Below are positions 32,234-40,695 of a DNA stretch of 64,000 bases, one piece after another. The stretch is from Xanthomonas sp. SI (lineage in GTDB: Bacteria > Pseudomonadota > Gammaproteobacteria > Xanthomonadales > Xanthomonadaceae). The notes beneath the pieces were generated by a model. That model ran no database searches. It worked only from the letters and a program-made list of their open reading frames with translations, and had not been told where the DNA came from. The stretch spans positions 2,480,001-2,544,000 of the forward strand of contig NZ_CP051261.1 of the NCBI RefSeq assembly GCF_014236855.1. The letters are read 5' to 3'. Made by a program: the position numbers and the translations under genes. The stretch's first letter is position 1. Each line of letters starts with the position of its first letter.

Positions 32234-33666
32234 CAGGGCGCCGCGCCTGTCGCGCCGGCTTCGGTGGCGGCCTGCGTGTCCGCGCTGCCCAGCGCGGTCT
32301 GCAGCGCGATGTAGTCGAGATCGCGCTGGCGCTGCGCGTCGAGCAGTTCCAGCGCGGCCTGGTCGCGTGCGGCCTGTTGCGTGGCGATGTCCAGATCGCT
32401 GCCCAGGCCCAGTTTGCGCCGCGCCTGCGCCGCGTCGGCGGCCTGCTGCAACGCCTGCAGTGCCTGCTGCTGCGCCAGCGCGCGCTGGCGCTGCTGTTCC
32501 AGCGCGGTCAGCGCGTTCTGCACTTCGGCCACCGCCTCCAGCACGCATTGGCGGTAGGCCAGCGCAGCGGCCTGCAGCAGGTCGCCGCGCGCCTGTGCCT
32601 GGGCCTGGCGCAGGCCCCAGTCGAACAGCGGGATATCGATCAGCGGCCCCAGCGAGGCGATTTCGTGCGGGGTGGCGGTGCGGCGGTGCGAGAGCAGGTT
32701 GGTGGACCAGTGGATGGCGCCGCCCAGGCCGATGCTCGGGTAGCGGTCGGCGCGGGCGATGCCCAGTTCGCCGGCCGCGCTGAGCACCTCGGCTTCGCGT
32801 GCAGCGATGTCCGGGCGCCGCCGCAGCAGATCGGCGGGCACTGCGTCTAGCGCGCCGATCTGCAGGCTCGGTGGCGCTGTCTCCGCCGCGGCCGGTGATG
32901 CAACGGCGGCGCTCCACGCCGGGTCCGGTTCACTGCGCGCCAGCAGCACCGCCAGCCGTTGCGCGGCGGCGGCGCTGGCGGTGCGCGGTTCGCCCAGCGC
33001 GGCTTGCGCCTGCAACTGCGCGGCCTGCGCCTGCGCGGCGGTGGCCGGCGGCGCCAGGCGCAGCTCGACCAGGGCGGCGCTTAGCGTCGCCTGCCGCTGG
33101 CGGGCGTCGGCGATGCGCTGCAGCACCTGTTCGGCCTGTTGCGCGTGGCGCAGTTCGATCCAGTTGCGCGCCACGTCGGCGACGGTGGCGGTGCGAACCT
33201 GTTCCAGGCTGGCCTGTGCGGCCTGCAGGTCGCCGCGGCTCATGCGGCGGGCGGCTTCGCCGCGCCCGAACAGCGGCAGCTCCCATTCCGCGTCGAAGCC
33301 GGCGACCAGGAACGAGGCGCTGGCGTCGGGGTCGATCGGTTCTTCGGTGCGCGCGTGCAACTGCGGCTTCAAATCGGCGGTGGCGACGCCGTCCATGCGC
33401 CGCGCCGCGCGCAGCCTGGCCAGCGCCTGGGCCACGTCGAGATCGTCGCGCAGCGCCTGTGCGACCAGCGCGTCGAGCTGCGGATCGTGGAAGTCCTGCC
33501 ACCAGGCGCTGCCTGCCGGCCGTGGCGCGGCCGCAGCCGGCAGCGCGCTCCATTGCGGCGGCAGCGGTTGCGCCAGGTCCGGCAGCGGGGTGCTGACGCA
33601 GCCGGCCAGCGCCGCGGCGCCCAGCACGGCAAGCCCGGCCAGCCGGGATGCGTGGCGCCGGCTCAT
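32233..33666 (-). CDS. NodT/TolC-family outer-membrane factor lipoprotein
   Basis: A 477-residue outer-membrane channel protein of the NodT family. Its signal peptide ends in a lipobox (ALAGC, Cys near residue 23), and the chain has the duplicated long-helix pattern with WWQDFHDPQLDALVAQAL in the first half and LDAVPADLLRRRPDIAAREAEV in the second, a standard OMF motif. It supplies the outer-membrane exit for the exporter. Its start overlaps the kinase stop by four bases (ATGA). Confidence 0.92.
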   Translation of the reverse strand: MSRRHASRLAGLAVLGAAALAGCVSTPLPDLAQPLPPQWSALPAAAAPRPAGSAWWQDFHDPQLDALVAQALRDDLDVAQALARLRAARRMDGVATADLKPQLHARTEEPIDPDASASFLVAGFDAEWELPLFGRGEAARRMSRGDLQAAQASLEQVRTATVADVARNWIELRHAQQAEQVLQRIADARQRQATLSAALVELRLAPPATAAQAQAAQLQAQAALGEPRTASAAAAQRLAVLLARSEPDPAWSAAVASPAAAETAPPSLQIGALDAVPADLLRRRPDIAAREAEVLSAAGELGIARADRYPSIGLGGAIHWSTNLLSHRRTATPHEIASLGPLIDIPLFDWGLRQAQAQARGDLLQAAALAYRQCVLEAVAEVQNALTALEQQRQRALAQQQALQALQQAADAAQARRKLGLGSDLDIATQQAARDQAALELLDAQRQRDLDYIALQTALGSADTQAATEAGATGAAP

Positions 33667-35093
33667 GCGGACGGCGCCGCGCTGGCGGGCAGGTCCAGTT
33701 CCACGCGCAGGCCGCCCAGCGCCGAGCGCTGGTAGCGCAGGGCGGCGTGGTGGCGTGCGGCGATGCTGGCGACGATCGCCAGGCCCAGGCCGGTGCCGCC
33801 TTCGGGCGCATCCGGGGCACGGAAGAAGCGTTCGCCCAGGCGCGGCAGCAAGGCCTCGTCCACGCCCGGACCGGCATCGTCGACCGCCAGCTGCAGGTGC
33901 CGCGGCTGCCGGCGCAGGCTCACCGTGACCATGCCGCCGGCGGCGTGCTTGAAGGCGTTGTCGAGCAGGTTGTCGAGCAGTTCGCGCAACGACCAGGTAT
34001 CGGCGGCGACCCAGGCCGGTCCGCCCTCGGGATCGTCGTCGTCGTAGCCCAGGTCGACCCCGGCCAGCAGCGCGTCGGGAATGCGCTCGGCCAGCGCCTG
34101 CGGCAGCCACGCGGCCAGGTCCAGCGGCAGCAGCGGGCGGATGCTCTCGCGCGGCGCCTGCGCGCGGGTCAGCGCCAGCAATTGGGTGGAGCTGCGGATC
34201 GCGCGGTCGGTCAGCTGGCGGATGTGCTGCAGCGCCTGCGCGGTGTCCTGCGGGCGGGTGCTGGCCTGGGCGCGCTGCACGTGCATGCTCAGTCCGGCCA
34301 GCGGTGTGCGCAGCTGGTGCGCGGCGTCGGCGACGAAGCGCTCCTGCAAGGCCATCAGCTGCTTGAGCCGGCCGAGCAGGCCGTCGATGGCCTGGGTCAG
34401 CGGCAGCACCTCGATCGGGATGTCGGGGCCGGACACCGGGCTCAGGTCGCGCTGGCTGTCGTCGAGCCGGCGCACCGCCGGTTGCAGCAGGCGCAGGCCG
34501 ACGCGCACCCCGTGCCAGACCAGCGCCAGCAGCGAGCAGGTCAGCAGCAGTTCGATCGGCAGCATCAGCATCAGGATCTCGCGCGCGCGGCGGTGGCGGT
34601 CGTCCAGGGTCTCGGCCACCGAGATCGTCAGCCGGTCGCTGGCCTCCCAGGCCGACGGCACGATCAGGCTGGCCACGCGCACCGGGGTGCCGTCGGCCAT
34701 GCGTTCGTCGCGCAGCGCCACCCGGCCGAGCGTGGCCGGCGCGTCGTGCGCCGGAATCGGCTGCGCGCTGTTGCTGATCACGCCGTGGTCGCGGCTGCGC
34801 ACTTCGAAGAACACCCGGCCGTCGCTGCTGTATTCGAGCAGGCGCCGCGCCTGCAGCGGCAGCGGCAGGCTGGCGCCGGCATCGTTGACCGCCTTGGCCA
34901 GGCCCAGCGTGTCCTCCTTCAGGTCCATGTCGTGGACGTGGTTGGAGTACTTGAGCATCAGCAGGTAGAACAGCGCCGAGACCACCAGCATCAGCAGCAG
35001 GGTCGGGATCAGCAGGAACGCCAGCAGGCGCCGGCGCAGGCTGGGATGGGCGGGCAGCGCGCCCGCCGTTCCGGCTGCCACGGCCGCGCTCAC
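33663..35093 (-). CDS. two-component sensor histidine kinase
   Basis: A 476-residue membrane kinase with two transmembrane segments (FLLIPTLLLMLVVSALFYLLM near 30-50 and MLPIELLLTCSLLALVWHG near 180) flanking a periplasmic sensor of about 130 residues, then a HAMP-like linker. The phospho-acceptor box reads AAHQLRTPLAGL (His near 258), followed by N-box DNLLDNAFKHA and G-boxes DDAGPG and GGTGLGLA. Start is the GTG at 35093 that overlaps the regulator stop (GTGA). It resembles the QseC/TctE type. The signal is unknown; export of a damaging compound is plausible from context. Confidence 0.9.
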   Translation of the reverse strand: MSAAVAAGTAGALPAHPSLRRRLLAFLLIPTLLLMLVVSALFYLLMLKYSNHVHDMDLKEDTLGLAKAVNDAGASLPLPLQARRLLEYSSDGRVFFEVRSRDHGVISNSAQPIPAHDAPATLGRVALRDERMADGTPVRVASLIVPSAWEASDRLTISVAETLDDRHRRAREILMLMLPIELLLTCSLLALVWHGVRVGLRLLQPAVRRLDDSQRDLSPVSGPDIPIEVLPLTQAIDGLLGRLKQLMALQERFVADAAHQLRTPLAGLSMHVQRAQASTRPQDTAQALQHIRQLTDRAIRSSTQLLALTRAQAPRESIRPLLPLDLAAWLPQALAERIPDALLAGVDLGYDDDDPEGGPAWVAADTWSLRELLDNLLDNAFKHAAGGMVTVSLRRQPRHLQLAVDDAGPGVDEALLPRLGERFFRAPDAPEGGTGLGLAIVASIAARHHAALRYQRSALGGLRVELDLPASAAPSA

Positions 35094-35803
35094 GACGCCT
35101 GCGGGTCGTGGGCGGCGTCGGCGTCGGCTTCTGCGGTGCGGGATTCTTCCAGCAGGTAGCCCAGGCCGCGGATGGTGCGGATGCCGACGCCGGAACCGTG
35201 CAGCTTGCGACGCAGGCGGTGCATGGAGATGTCCAGGCCGTTGTCGGTGATCTCGTGCTGCCAGTCGCACAGCGCGTCGGTGAGCTGGCCGCGGCTGACC
35301 ACGCGCCCGCTGCGCATCAGCAGCGTTTCCAGCAGCGCGAACTCGCGCGCGGTCAGTTCCAGCGGTTCGTCCTGCAGCCACACCCGGCGCCCGGCCAGGT
35401 TGATCCGCAACTGGCCCAGGGCAAGCTCGGGGATGCCGCCGCTGCTGCGCCGGCGCAGCAGGGCGCGGGTACGGGCCAGGAACTCGGACAGTTCGAACGG
35501 CTTGATCAGGTAGTCGTCGGCGCCCTGGTCGAGGGCGCGGATACGGTCTTCCACGCTGTCGCGCGCGGTCACCACCAGCACCGCCACCTCGTCGCGGCGC
35601 TCGCGCACGCGCTGCAGCACCTGCAGGCCGTCGCGCCGCGGCAGGCCCAGGTCCAGTACCAGCAGGTGGTAGGACTCGGCGCTGAGCGCGCGCTCGGCGG
35701 CGGCGCCGTCGTTGACGTGGTCCACCACGTGCCCGCACTCGGCGAGCGAGTCGCGCAACGCAACGGCAATGGACGTATCGTCTTCGGCAACCAGGATGCG
35801 CAT
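35090..35803 (-). CDS. OmpR-family response regulator
   Basis: A 237-residue regulator with a receiver domain (acid pair Asp8/Asp9, phospho-acceptor Asp51 in LVLDLGLP, Lys in YLIKPF near 101) and a C-terminal winged helix (ELTAREFALLETLLM and HRLRRKLHGSGVGIRTIRGLGYLL). The gene is first in a six-gene minus-strand operon with the kinase, outer-membrane factor, permease, ATPase and adaptor, so it probably regulates its own exporter. It is preceded by a 725-bp gene-free region. Confidence 0.93.
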   Translation of the reverse strand: MRILVAEDDTSIAVALRDSLAECGHVVDHVNDGAAAERALSAESYHLLVLDLGLPRRDGLQVLQRVRERRDEVAVLVVTARDSVEDRIRALDQGADDYLIKPFELSEFLARTRALLRRRSSGGIPELALGQLRINLAGRRVWLQDEPLELTAREFALLETLLMRSGRVVSRGQLTDALCDWQHEITDNGLDISMHRLRRKLHGSGVGIRTIRGLGYLLEESRTAEADADAAHDPQAS

Positions 35804-36160
35804 GGCGCGAGATGCTTGCAACGCGGATGTTGGAAAACCGTCGTAATCGGCGGTGGCGAGGCCGCTACGATGGGATCCGTTTATGTAGCGGCGGTGACCG
35901 TTGCGCGGCAAGCGTGCCGCGGACCTGCCGGGACAGGCATGTCCGGCGTCGGAAAAGTCCTACAGCCGGGCGCGGGGTCGGCCGATCGTCAGCGCCCGCG
36001 CCGGCGCGCATCATCTCCCTGTCGGCAACGTCATCGCTCCCGCGCCAGGGATGCGCGCTTGCACGGAATCGAACGGATCTCGATTCGCCGGCCACCCGAT
36101 TTCGATCCCGCATGCGCCGACGGACTGGCGCATCTGCATGCGAGCGGAGTGACACGGACG

Positions 36161-36200
36161 AAACGCACGACGCCTCGGCATGCCGGGGCGTCGTGCGTTT
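36161..36200. repeat. 40-bp near-perfect palindrome
   Basis: AAACGCACGACGCC (36161-36174) is perfectly complementary to GGCGTCGTGCGTTT (36187-36200); the middle contains the further palindrome CGGCATGCCG. The hairpin ends in a short T-run only on the plus strand and A-run at its start, so it could act as a terminator in both directions, although no gene ends close by. Confidence 0.75.
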
Positions 36201-36496
36201 GGGTGCATGTTGCTTTGCCGCGCTTCGCGGCACACCAGGCTGGTGGCGACGGTCTGGAGGTCGCCCCGATGCAGGAACCGACATCGCATGGCAACTGTTG
36301 GGAGCTGGCTATGCATCCGTCCCAGGGCCATCCTTCGTCTCGCGAGATCCGCTGGACCGTGGCTTCGTTAACTAAGCAGGATCGCCGCTAGCGCGGTAGC
36401 TTCGATCCTGCCGCCCGGCATCGCGGCGATCCGCTGCCCGAGCGCTGTGGAAACGCCGCGACCTGCAAATGCCGCCATCAGCATCCGCGGCGCGAC

Positions 36497-36526
36497 GAAT
36501 CCCAAATCCCGAATCCCCAATCCCGG
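36497..36526. repeat. heptanucleotide tract (AATCCCG-like)
   Basis: Four tandem AATCCC(A/G/C) heptamers directly abut the end of oprB. This is one of eight such tracts in the window. Confidence 0.8.
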
Positions 36527-36528
36527 CC

Positions 36529-37794
36529 CTACAACGCCCAATCCACGCGCATGCCGGCGACCAACGCATTCGGCAGGTCGCGGGTCCGCGACGGGTCGTT
36601 GAACTGGTCCGGATGCACGATGTAGTGCAGGTTCGGCGCGATGCGCAGCTGCGGGGTGACCTGGATGCCGTAGCTCAGTTCCATCATGTACTGCGAGCTG
36701 TGCGGGGTGCCGCTACCGCCTGCCGCGGCGCGCGCCAGGCGCAGGTCTTTCAGCGCGTCGTCGCTGTAGCGCTGCTGGGTGACGACGAAGGCGATGTTGT
36801 CCTGGTCGCGGCTGGCGAAGGTGCCGCGCTGGACCAGGCCCAGCTCCAGGAAATGGTCTTCGATCAGCTGCCCGGAGGTGCCCTTGAGCACCGAGCCGAA
36901 CAGCACCAGGCCGCGCGCGCTGTCGGCGTCGGGGCGGGTGACCTGCTGCTCGAAGCGGAAGAACGCGCCGGAGCGGCCGTTGCGGGTGGCGTAGTCCAGC
37001 CCGCTGAGCCGCGCCGGGTTGCCGTTGCGGTCGGTGAGCGGGTCGCTGTAGTCGGAGTTGTCCTGCCAGCCGCCCAGTTCGTACATCGCCGGGAAGCGCA
37101 CGCTGGCCGCTTCGGTCTTGTAGCCGACCGCGTAGGGCACGATCACCCCGGTGCGGTCGCGGCTGCTCCAGTTCAGGCCATGCTCGCCGTCTTCGGCCTG
37201 GGTCGGATTGACCTCGTAGGCGCCGACGTGCACGTACACGTTCGGGGTCACCCAGGCCTTGGCGTGCGCGGCCCAGCTGGACACCGGCCAGTAGGTGAAG
37301 TTGCTGGTGCGGAACACGAAGGTCGGGTTGCCGCAGGCCGAGTTGCCTTGGAAGTAGCCGCACAGGTCCGAACCGAGGAAATGGATGTTGGCCACGCTGC
37401 GTCCGGCCTCCAGTTCCAGGCGGTCGTTGAACAGTTTCTGCGCGATGGTGAAGTTGGCCAGGCGCGTGCCCTGGCCGCCGTAGATTTCCTGCACCGAGGT
37501 GCTGTTGCCGATGTCGCTGTTGGCCAGGTTGGTGCCGTGGCGGTTGATCGCGTAGACCTTCAGCGTGGCGCCGTTCCAGCCCATCAGCCGCTGCAGGTCG
37601 ACGTCGGTGCCGAGCATCAGCTGGCCGGCGTAGGCGCTGCCCTGTTCCTTGCCGCCGTCCAGCGAGACCGCGGCTTCGCCGGTATAGGCGAGCTTGAGTT
37701 TGAACGCATCGCTGGCGTCCTGGGCATGGGCCAGCGGGGCGAGGGCGAGCGCCAGGGCGGTGAGCGACAGGCGCCGGGTGAGGGGGAGGGACAT
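36529..37794 (-). CDS. oprB: OprB-family carbohydrate porin
   Basis: A 421-residue outer-membrane porin with a typical signal peptide (LSLTALALALAPLAHAQ, cleavage near 25) and OprB-type barrel features: aromatic-rich repeats, a disulfide-capable pair in LCGYFQGNSACG, and a C terminus ending in VAGMRVDWAL. OprB porins admit mono- and disaccharides. The gene lies 92 bases downstream of fruA on the same strand, so it probably opens the outer membrane for fructose or sucrose-derived sugar as part of the fru operon. Confidence 0.88.
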   Translation of the reverse strand: MSLPLTRRLSLTALALALAPLAHAQDASDAFKLKLAYTGEAAVSLDGGKEQGSAYAGQLMLGTDVDLQRLMGWNGATLKVYAINRHGTNLANSDIGNSTSVQEIYGGQGTRLANFTIAQKLFNDRLELEAGRSVANIHFLGSDLCGYFQGNSACGNPTFVFRTSNFTYWPVSSWAAHAKAWVTPNVYVHVGAYEVNPTQAEDGEHGLNWSSRDRTGVIVPYAVGYKTEAASVRFPAMYELGGWQDNSDYSDPLTDRNGNPARLSGLDYATRNGRSGAFFRFEQQVTRPDADSARGLVLFGSVLKGTSGQLIEDHFLELGLVQRGTFASRDQDNIAFVVTQQRYSDDALKDLRLARAAAGGSGTPHSSQYMMELSYGIQVTPQLRIAPNLHYIVHPDQFNDPSRTRDLPNALVAGMRVDWAL

Positions 37795-37886
37795 GGCAGA
37801 GACTCCTGGGGTGTGGTGGAGGCCGGCGCGTCGCCGTGGGCGACGGGGGAGGGGACATCGCCCCCGGCGGCGCGCCGGCGCAGGAC

Positions 37887-39614
37887 TTATTCGGCGACCG
37901 GCTTCTTCAGCACGCGCAGCGCCAGCGCGGTCAACACGGTGCCGGCGAGCAGCGCGATCAGGTACATGCCCAGATGGGTGGCCGCGTTGGGAATCGGCAG
38001 CACGAACACGCCGCCGTGCGGCACCTTCAGTTCGGCGCCGGCGGCCATCGAGATCGCGCCCGCCAGCGCCGAGCCCAGCATCAGTGCGGGGATGGTGCGC
38101 AGCGGGTCGCGCGCCGCATACGGGATCGCGCCTTCGGTGACGAAGGCCAGGCCGAGCACGCCGGTGGCGGCGCTGGTGCCGCGCTCCTCGCGGGTGAAGC
38201 GGTTGCGGAATACCCAGGTGGCCAGCGCGATGCCCAGCGGCGGGGTCATGCCGGCGACCATCGCCGCGGCCATCGGCGTGTACACCTGGCTGGCGATCAG
38301 GCCGGTGGAGAACGCATACGCGGCCTTGTTGACCGGCCCGCCCATGTCGAAGGCCATCATCGCGCCCAGCAGCAGGCCCAGCAGCACCGCGCTGCTGCCC
38401 TGCATGCCGCGCAGCCAGTCGGTGAGCCAGGCCAGCGCCTCGGCGACCGGCTGGCCGACCACGTAGAGCATGGTCAGGCCGACCAGCAAGGTGCCCAGCA
38501 CCGGCAGGATCAGCACCGGCTTCAATCCTTCCAGCGTGCGCGGTAGCTTGATCGCGCGATTCAGCGCGGCCACGCCGTAGCCGGCGATGAAGCCGGCGAA
38601 GATGCCGCCGATGAAGCCGGCGCCGAGGTTGGCCGCGACCATGCCGCCGATCATGCCGGGGGCGATGCCGGGGCGGTCGGCGATGGAGTAGGCGATGTAG
38701 CCGGCCAGCGCGGGCACCATCAGGGTGAAGCCGGCCTTGGCGCCGATCTGGAACAGCGACCAGGCCAGGGTGCCCTTGTGCGCGTCGTCGAAGGCGTAGA
38801 TGCCGCCCAGCGCGAACGCCAGCGCGATCAGCAGGCCGCCCGCGGTGACGAACGGCAGCATGAACGACACGCCGGTCATCAGGTGCTTGTACGGGCCGGC
38901 CGACTTGCCGCGTTCGCTGCTCGCCGGTGCGGCGCCGTTGCCGCTGGCCGCGTGCACGCCGGCCTCGGCCAGCGCCTTGCGGATCAGCCCGGGGCCGTCG
39001 TTGATCGCCGGCTTGGTGCCGCTCTTGAACAGGCGTTTGCCGCCGAAGCGGGACAGGTCCACTTCGCGGTCGGCGGCGATCAGCACCAGGTCGGCGTCGG
39101 CGATTTCGGCATCGCTGAGCGTGTCCTGCGCGCCGACCGAGCCTTGCGTTTCGACCCGTATCTGGTGGCCCAGGGTCTTGGCCGCCTGCTGCAGGCCTTC
39201 GGCGGCCATGAAGGTGTGGGCGATGCCGGTGGGGCAGGAGGTCACGGCGACGATGCGCTTGGTGCCGTCCGTTTGCGTGGCAGCGTTGGCGGTCGTGGCT
39301 GGCGCGGCATCGGCCGCGGCCAGCAGCGGCGCGAGTACGCCGCTGGCATCGTCGAGCACCGCATCCAGGCTGGCGCGCAGCGGCGCGGCGCCGGCGAAGC
39401 GTGCTGCATCGGCATCGCCATCGCCGACCAGCAGCAGCGGATAGCCGCTGCCGGCCGCGGCCAGGTCCAGCGGCGCGATCACGCCCTGCGGCGTGCGCAC
39501 CTCGGCGTGCAGCACCGCGCCGCGCGCGCTGGCCGCATGGCGCAAGGCTTCGGCGGCGAGGACGGCTTCGGTGCTGCGCTCGCCGGCGACGATCACCACG
39601 AAGATAGGATTCAT
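37887..39614 (-). CDS. fruA: PTS fructose-specific EIIB'BC permease
   Basis: A 575-residue inner-membrane permease that imports fructose as fructose 1-phosphate. An N-terminal degenerate B' domain (about 1-105) precedes the active IIB domain (VAVTSCPTGIAHTFMA, phospho-Cys near 126) and a IIC domain with eight or more helices, including MMAFDMGGPVNKAAYAF and FVTEGAIPYAARDP. The ATG at 39614 has a GGGAGC ribosome-binding site; an open extension upstream consists of pentapeptide-like repeats and overlaps fruK, so it was not included. It receives phosphate from FruB. Confidence 0.95.
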   Translation of the reverse strand: MNPIFVVIVAGERSTEAVLAAEALRHAASARGAVLHAEVRTPQGVIAPLDLAAAGSGYPLLLVGDGDADAARFAGAAPLRASLDAVLDDASGVLAPLLAAADAAPATTANAATQTDGTKRIVAVTSCPTGIAHTFMAAEGLQQAAKTLGHQIRVETQGSVGAQDTLSDAEIADADLVLIAADREVDLSRFGGKRLFKSGTKPAINDGPGLIRKALAEAGVHAASGNGAAPASSERGKSAGPYKHLMTGVSFMLPFVTAGGLLIALAFALGGIYAFDDAHKGTLAWSLFQIGAKAGFTLMVPALAGYIAYSIADRPGIAPGMIGGMVAANLGAGFIGGIFAGFIAGYGVAALNRAIKLPRTLEGLKPVLILPVLGTLLVGLTMLYVVGQPVAEALAWLTDWLRGMQGSSAVLLGLLLGAMMAFDMGGPVNKAAYAFSTGLIASQVYTPMAAAMVAGMTPPLGIALATWVFRNRFTREERGTSAATGVLGLAFVTEGAIPYAARDPLRTIPALMLGSALAGAISMAAGAELKVPHGGVFVLPIPNAATHLGMYLIALLAGTVLTALALRVLKKPVAE

Positions 39615-39663
39615 GCTTGCTCCCGATGGACGCAGGGGGACGCCGCGCGCGATGGCGGCGGCG

Positions 39664-39738
39664 TGCGGTTCGATGACGTGCGGTTCGAAGACATGCAGTT
39701 CGACAACATGCAGTTCGAGGTCATGGGGTTCGGCGAGG
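39664..39738. repeat. five tandem 15-bp repeats between fruK and fruA
   Basis: Five copies of a 15-base unit (core TGCGGTTCGA or TGCAGTTCGA) fill the fruK-fruA junction. On the minus strand they encode a pentapeptide repeat (EPHVI, ELHVF, ELHVV) in the fruA frame, but upstream of the likely start. Confidence 0.9.
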
Positions 39739-39741
39739 GGT

Positions 39742-40695
39742 TCATTGCAGCGCCTCGATGCGCACCGCGGCGGCGATGCCGGCGACTTGGTCGCGCGGCA
39801 GCCGGCGTTCTGCCCCGCTGCCCAGCGTGGCCACGGCGAAAGCGGTGGCCTGGCGCGCGCAGGTCGCCAGGTCGGCCTCGGCCAGCAGCGCGGCGACCAG
39901 GCCGGCGACCATCGCATCGCCGGCGCCGACGCTGCTGCCGCCGGCCAGCTGCGGCGGGTGCGCCAGCAGCGCCTGCTCGCCGCCCACGAACAGCGCGCCG
40001 TCGGTGCCCAGCGACACCACCACCAGGGCGATGCCGCTGGCCAGCAGCGCGCGCGCGGCCGCCAGCACCTCGGCGGTGTCGTGCAACGGCGTGCCGGCCC
40101 AGTCTTCCAGTTCGTGGCGATTGGGCTTGATCGCGAACGGCAGCTGCGCGCGCGGCGCGGCCAGCGCGGCGCGCAGCGGCGCGCCGCTGGTGTCCAGCAG
40201 CACCCGCGCGCCGGCGGCGGCGGCCTGCGCCTGCAGCGTGCGCCAGCTGTCCTCGGCCAGGCCGGCCGGCAGGCTGCCGGTCAGCACCACCGGCAGGCCC
40301 GGACGCAGCAGTTCGGCCAGGCATGCACCGACCGCGTGCAGCTCGGCCGCGCCCAGCGGCAGGCCGGGCAGGTTGATGTCGGTGGTGGCGCCGCTGTCGG
40401 CGGCGACCAGCTTGAGGTTGGTGCGGGTGTCGCCGGGCACGCGCAGGCAGCGGTCGTCGATGCCGCGCGCAGTGAACAGGGTTTCGAACAGGTGCGCATT
40501 GCCGGCGCCGAGCACGCCGAGCGCGGCCGTGGCGATGCCGGCATCGGCCAGGCAGGCGGCGACGTTGATGCCCTTGCCGCCGGCGATCGCGTGCGCGCTG
40601 CTGGCGCGATGCACCTGGCCGGGCTGCAGCCGGTCGATCGCGACGGTCAGGTCGATCGCCGGATTCAGGCTGACGCTGACCGCCTGCACGCTCAT
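39742..40695 (-). CDS. fruK: 1-phosphofructokinase
   Basis: A 317-residue PfkB-family kinase that converts fructose 1-phosphate to fructose 1,6-bisphosphate. It opens with SLNPAIDLTVAIDRLQPGQVHR and has the substrate motif AGGKGINVA, and the PfkB C-terminal signature with the catalytic Asp in SSVGAGDAMVAGLVAAL. It lies between fruB (overlap of four bases) and fruA on the same strand. Confidence 0.95.
   Translation of the reverse strand: MSVQAVSVSLNPAIDLTVAIDRLQPGQVHRASSAHAIAGGKGINVAACLADAGIATAALGVLGAGNAHLFETLFTARGIDDRCLRVPGDTRTNLKLVAADSGATTDINLPGLPLGAAELHAVGACLAELLRPGLPVVLTGSLPAGLAEDSWRTLQAQAAAAGARVLLDTSGAPLRAALAAPRAQLPFAIKPNRHELEDWAGTPLHDTAEVLAAARALLASGIALVVVSLGTDGALFVGGEQALLAHPPQLAGGSSVGAGDAMVAGLVAALLAEADLATCARQATAFAVATLGSGAERRLPRDQVAGIAAAVRIEALQ

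Larger units (their letters stand above)
35804..36528. other. 725-bp intergenic region upstream of the regulator operon
   Basis: No coding region is supported. It contains the promoter side of the response regulator operon, a 40-bp palindrome at 36161-36200 and a heptamer tract at 36497-36526 next to the oprB stop codon. Open frames here have poor codon structure. Confidence 0.6.

Noticed and set aside
39614..39917. Longer fruA with an N-terminal extension containing the pentapeptide repeats
   Set aside because: The extension overlaps fruK and the ATG at 39614 has a good ribosome-binding site and gives the normal fruA start.
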